From Candidatus Poribacteria bacterium (GTDB lineage Bacteria > Poribacteria > WGA-4E > GCA-2687025), in assembly GCA_018644665.1 (NCBI GenBank), contig JABGQA010000101.1, positions 1 to 64,000 of the forward strand: a DNA stretch of 64,000 nucleotides, given 5' to 3'. The position numbers and the translations under genes are program-made. Shown piece after piece: positions 62,131 to 64,000 of the stretch. Within the stretch, counting starts at the first letter, position 1. Every line of letters begins with the position of its first letter. The notes under the pieces are model-generated. The model was not told the DNA's origin. It ran no database searches and saw only the letters and a list, made by a program, of their open reading frames with translations.

Positions 62131-63021
62131 GTGGCAGTATCTGTAGATAATCCGTACCGACCCGCCGGCGAGTGGCTGCGAGGAAACCTGCACGGACACT
62201 CGACGTTCAGCGACGGGTCCGAATTGTTCGAGGATGTCCTGGCGGACTACGAACGCCGCGGATACGACTTCCTCGCCATGACCGATCACGACATCTTCAT
62301 CGACCCGGCCGACTACCGCGCAAACACCACGCTGACGCTCATCCCAGGCGTGGAAGTATCGCGCAACGGCCCCCACATACTGCAGATCGACGCGACCGAG
62401 TTCATCGAGCCGGATCGCGACCGGCAGACCGTCGTCAACGCGATCAACGCGCAAGGCGCCTTCGCGGTCATGAACCACCCGAACTGGGGATACAACTTCA
62501 ACCATTGCCCCCATGAGGTCCTCGAGGCCGTCGACGGCTACGCGGGCATCGAAATCTACAATGGGGTCATCGAGCGCCTTGCCGGGACGCCGCTCGCCAC
62601 GGATCGCTGGGACATGCTGCTCAGCAAGGGCCGCCGCGTCTGGGGATTCGGGCACGACGACTCGCACTCCAAGATCGACGTCGAGCTGGCGTGGAACGTC
62701 GTCCGAGCGCCTGAGAACTCCGTCTCGGCGATCGTCGAGGCGCTCCGCACGGGGAGCTTCTACGCGTCGACGGGCGTCGAGGTCACGGACGTCGTGGTCG
62801 CCGATGGCGCGCTCCGGGTGACGACGTCCAACGCGACGCGGATCCGGTTCATAGGTCAGCACGGGATCTACCGGCAGACCACCGACGGCGCGTCCGCGTC
62901 GTTCACGCTGCCCACCGACGCCGAGGACGCGAAAGGACTCGCCTACGTTCGCGCCGAGTGCTATGGCGCCGGCGGCGCTGTGGCGTGGACGCAGCCGGTC
63001 TTCCTCAACGCAGACGCGTGA
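62131..63021 (+). CDS. PHP-domain metal-dependent phosphoesterase
   Basis: The 296-residue protein has the PHP fold: NLHGHSTFSDGS (HxH), FLAMTDHDIFID, VEVS, and NHPN, GFGHDDSHS later, which supply the metal ligands of a trinuclear site. Such enzymes cleave phosphoesters such as nucleotides or 3',5'-bisphosphates. I start at GTG 62131, which has GAGGAG nine bases upstream. ATG 62110 would add seven residues. The C-terminal part (about 220-296) is a beta domain. Confidence 0.82.
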   Translation: MAVSVDNPYRPAGEWLRGNLHGHSTFSDGSELFEDVLADYERRGYDFLAMTDHDIFIDPADYRANTTLTLIPGVEVSRNGPHILQIDATEFIEPDRDRQTVVNAINAQGAFAVMNHPNWGYNFNHCPHEVLEAVDGYAGIEIYNGVIERLAGTPLATDRWDMLLSKGRRVWGFGHDDSHSKIDVELAWNVVRAPENSVSAIVEALRTGSFYASTGVEVTDVVVADGALRVTTSNATRIRFIGQHGIYRQTTDGASASFTLPTDAEDAKGLAYVRAECYGAGGAVAWTQPVFLNADA

Positions 63022-63028
63022 GAGCGGC

Positions 63029-64000
63029 ATGGATGTCGCGATCCGGTTCCAGTCCATCACCAAGGAGTTCGCGGGCATACCGGCTCTGCGCGACGTCACC
63101 TTCGACGTGCGCGCGGGCGAAGTCCATGCGCTGTGCGGCGAAAACGGCGCCGGGAAGTCAACGCTCATACGGCTTCTCGGCGGGGCATGGCCGGCCGGAT
63201 CCTACGCGGGCGACCTTCACGTGCACGGAGAGAGAGCGGCGTTCCGGTCGGTGCGGGACGCGGAGCGCGCCGGGATCGCGGTCATCCATCAAGAACTGGC
63301 GCTCGTGCCGGGCATGTCCGTAGCGGAAAACCTGCTGCTCGGGCGAGAGCCGGGGCGCCGCGGCATTGTAGATCGCCGACAGATGCGCGAGGTCGCCGCT
63401 GCCCAGCTTGACGTTCTTGGCGGCGGCATCGACCCGTCGGGGGATGTGGGCGCGCTCGGCGTCGGTCGGCAGCAACTCGTCGCTATCGCGAAGGCGCTCG
63501 TTCGGAACGCGCGTATCCTCGTGCTTGACGAGCCCACTTCCGCGCTAACCGACACCGGGGCCAACGCGCTCCTGGACATCCTGCGGACGCTGCGATCCCG
63601 GGGCGTGACGATCATCTACATCTCGCACCGGCTGGACGAAGTGCTCGACATAGCCGACCGAGTCACCGTGCTCCGTGACGGCGAGCGCGTGGGCACGTGG
63701 GACGCGGAGCCACTGTCGGCTGCGGACATCGTCCGCGAGATGGTCGGGCGCGACGTCGCGCCGGCCGCCCGACGCGTCGTGGCTCCGGCGTCCGACGACC
63801 GCCCCGCCCTGTCGGTGCGAGCGTGGAGCGTCCTCAGCCCCGACGGCGCCGCGCGCGTACGCGATGTCTCCTTCGAAGCGCATCGCGGTGAAGTCCTGGG
63901 CGTCGCGGGCCTCATGGGCTCGGGGCGCAGCGAACTGCTGCTCAGCCTGTTCGGCGCCTGGCCCGGCACTGTCTATGGCGACATGTGGATCGACGGCGTG
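63029..64000 (+). CDS. Sugar ABC transporter ATP-binding protein (XylG/RbsA type), cut by window end
   Basis: The 324 residues seen form the first nucleotide-binding domain and the start of the second, as in RbsA/XylG: Walker A CGENGAGKST, Q-loop HQELALVPG, signature LGVGRQQLVAIAKAL and Walker B ILVLDEPTSAL, His-switch SHRLDEV. The second domain begins VRDVSFEAHRGEVLGVAGLMGSGRSELLL. The gene is not complete at 64000. It starts 7 bases after the PHP gene, so the two are in one operon. The sugar is unknown. Confidence 0.92.
   Translation, partial: MDVAIRFQSITKEFAGIPALRDVTFDVRAGEVHALCGENGAGKSTLIRLLGGAWPAGSYAGDLHVHGERAAFRSVRDAERAGIAVIHQELALVPGMSVAENLLLGREPGRRGIVDRRQMREVAAAQLDVLGGGIDPSGDVGALGVGRQQLVAIAKALVRNARILVLDEPTSALTDTGANALLDILRTLRSRGVTIIYISHRLDEVLDIADRVTVLRDGERVGTWDAEPLSAADIVREMVGRDVAPAARRVVAPASDDRPALSVRAWSVLSPDGAARVRDVSFEAHRGEVLGVAGLMGSGRSELLLSLFGAWPGTVYGDMWIDGV

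Overview
The window is GC-rich, gene-dense bacterial chromosome with few gaps. About sixty protein genes lie on both strands in short operons of two to five genes. I see no rRNA, tRNA, CRISPR array, insertion sequence or phage. The gene content is that of a non-proteobacterial heterotroph: a secreted LamG protein, two Gfo/Idh/MocA oxidoreductases, an enolase-superfamily sugar-acid dehydratase-like protein, a phytanoyl-CoA dioxygenase-like oxygenase, an oligogalacturonate-lyase-like propeller, a Tat-exported alkaline-phosphatase-fold protein and a secreted protein with a FlgD-like C-terminal domain. This mix resembles Poribacteria or Latescibacterota-like genomes from marine or sponge metagenomes. 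That placement is inference from gene content and was not tested.

Layout. 1-3260: nitrogen control (PII and glutamine synthetase behind a sigma-54-type promoter) and dCTP deaminase. 3560-6929: YmdB phosphodiesterase, exonuclease VII (xseA, xseB) and a polyprenyl diphosphate synthase. 6939-13839: an unknown secreted protein, a DapA-family aldolase whose best start is ATC, a 48-residue membrane protein, a binding protein and fused permease of an ABC importer without a local ATPase, asparaginase and a small lipoprotein. 13861-19648: LamG protein, a Bcp peroxiredoxin with in-frame TGA, enolase-superfamily enzyme, phosphofructokinase, cardiolipin synthase and a DUF4126 protein. 19689-24176: epimerase, Gfo/Idh oxidoreductase, BioW and a ferredoxin-membrane fusion. 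24184-33609 (minus): AddA/AddB, a transporter, RsfS, YqeK and YacG. 33742-36456: an exported three-gene operon. 36486-45359 (minus): a large glycosidase-like protein, Rieske lipoprotein, Ldh-type and Gfo/Idh dehydrogenases and GlnE. 45515-50128: M14 peptidase-like protein, oligogalacturonate-lyase-like protein, YfcE phosphodiesterase, acetyltransferase and nickel superoxide dismutase with its maturation protease. 50125-51912 (minus): a membrane-lipid cluster. 52181-64000: M24 peptidase, secreted propeller, SGNH hydrolase, threonine synthase behind an attenuator-like leader, a lone AmmeMemoRadiSam radical SAM enzyme, a dehydrogenase, a dioxygenase, a secreted FlgD-type protein, a PHP hydrolase and the start of a sugar ABC ATPase.

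The strongest discovery is the bcp gene at 14685-15152. It looks broken by TGA, but the TGA falls exactly at the peroxidatic cysteine (position 45). It is followed at the expected distance by a perfect 7-bp hairpin with a GUU loop, a textbook bacterial SECIS. The gene is best read as a selenocysteine peroxiredoxin that has also lost the usual resolving cysteine. Other notable signals are the sigma-54-type promoter for glnA combined with PII, GlnE and the adenylylation tyrosine (a complete nitrogen cascade), the thrC leader with a Met-rich mini-ORF and two 11-bp hairpins, and a consensus -35/-10 pair in front of the nickel superoxide dismutase.
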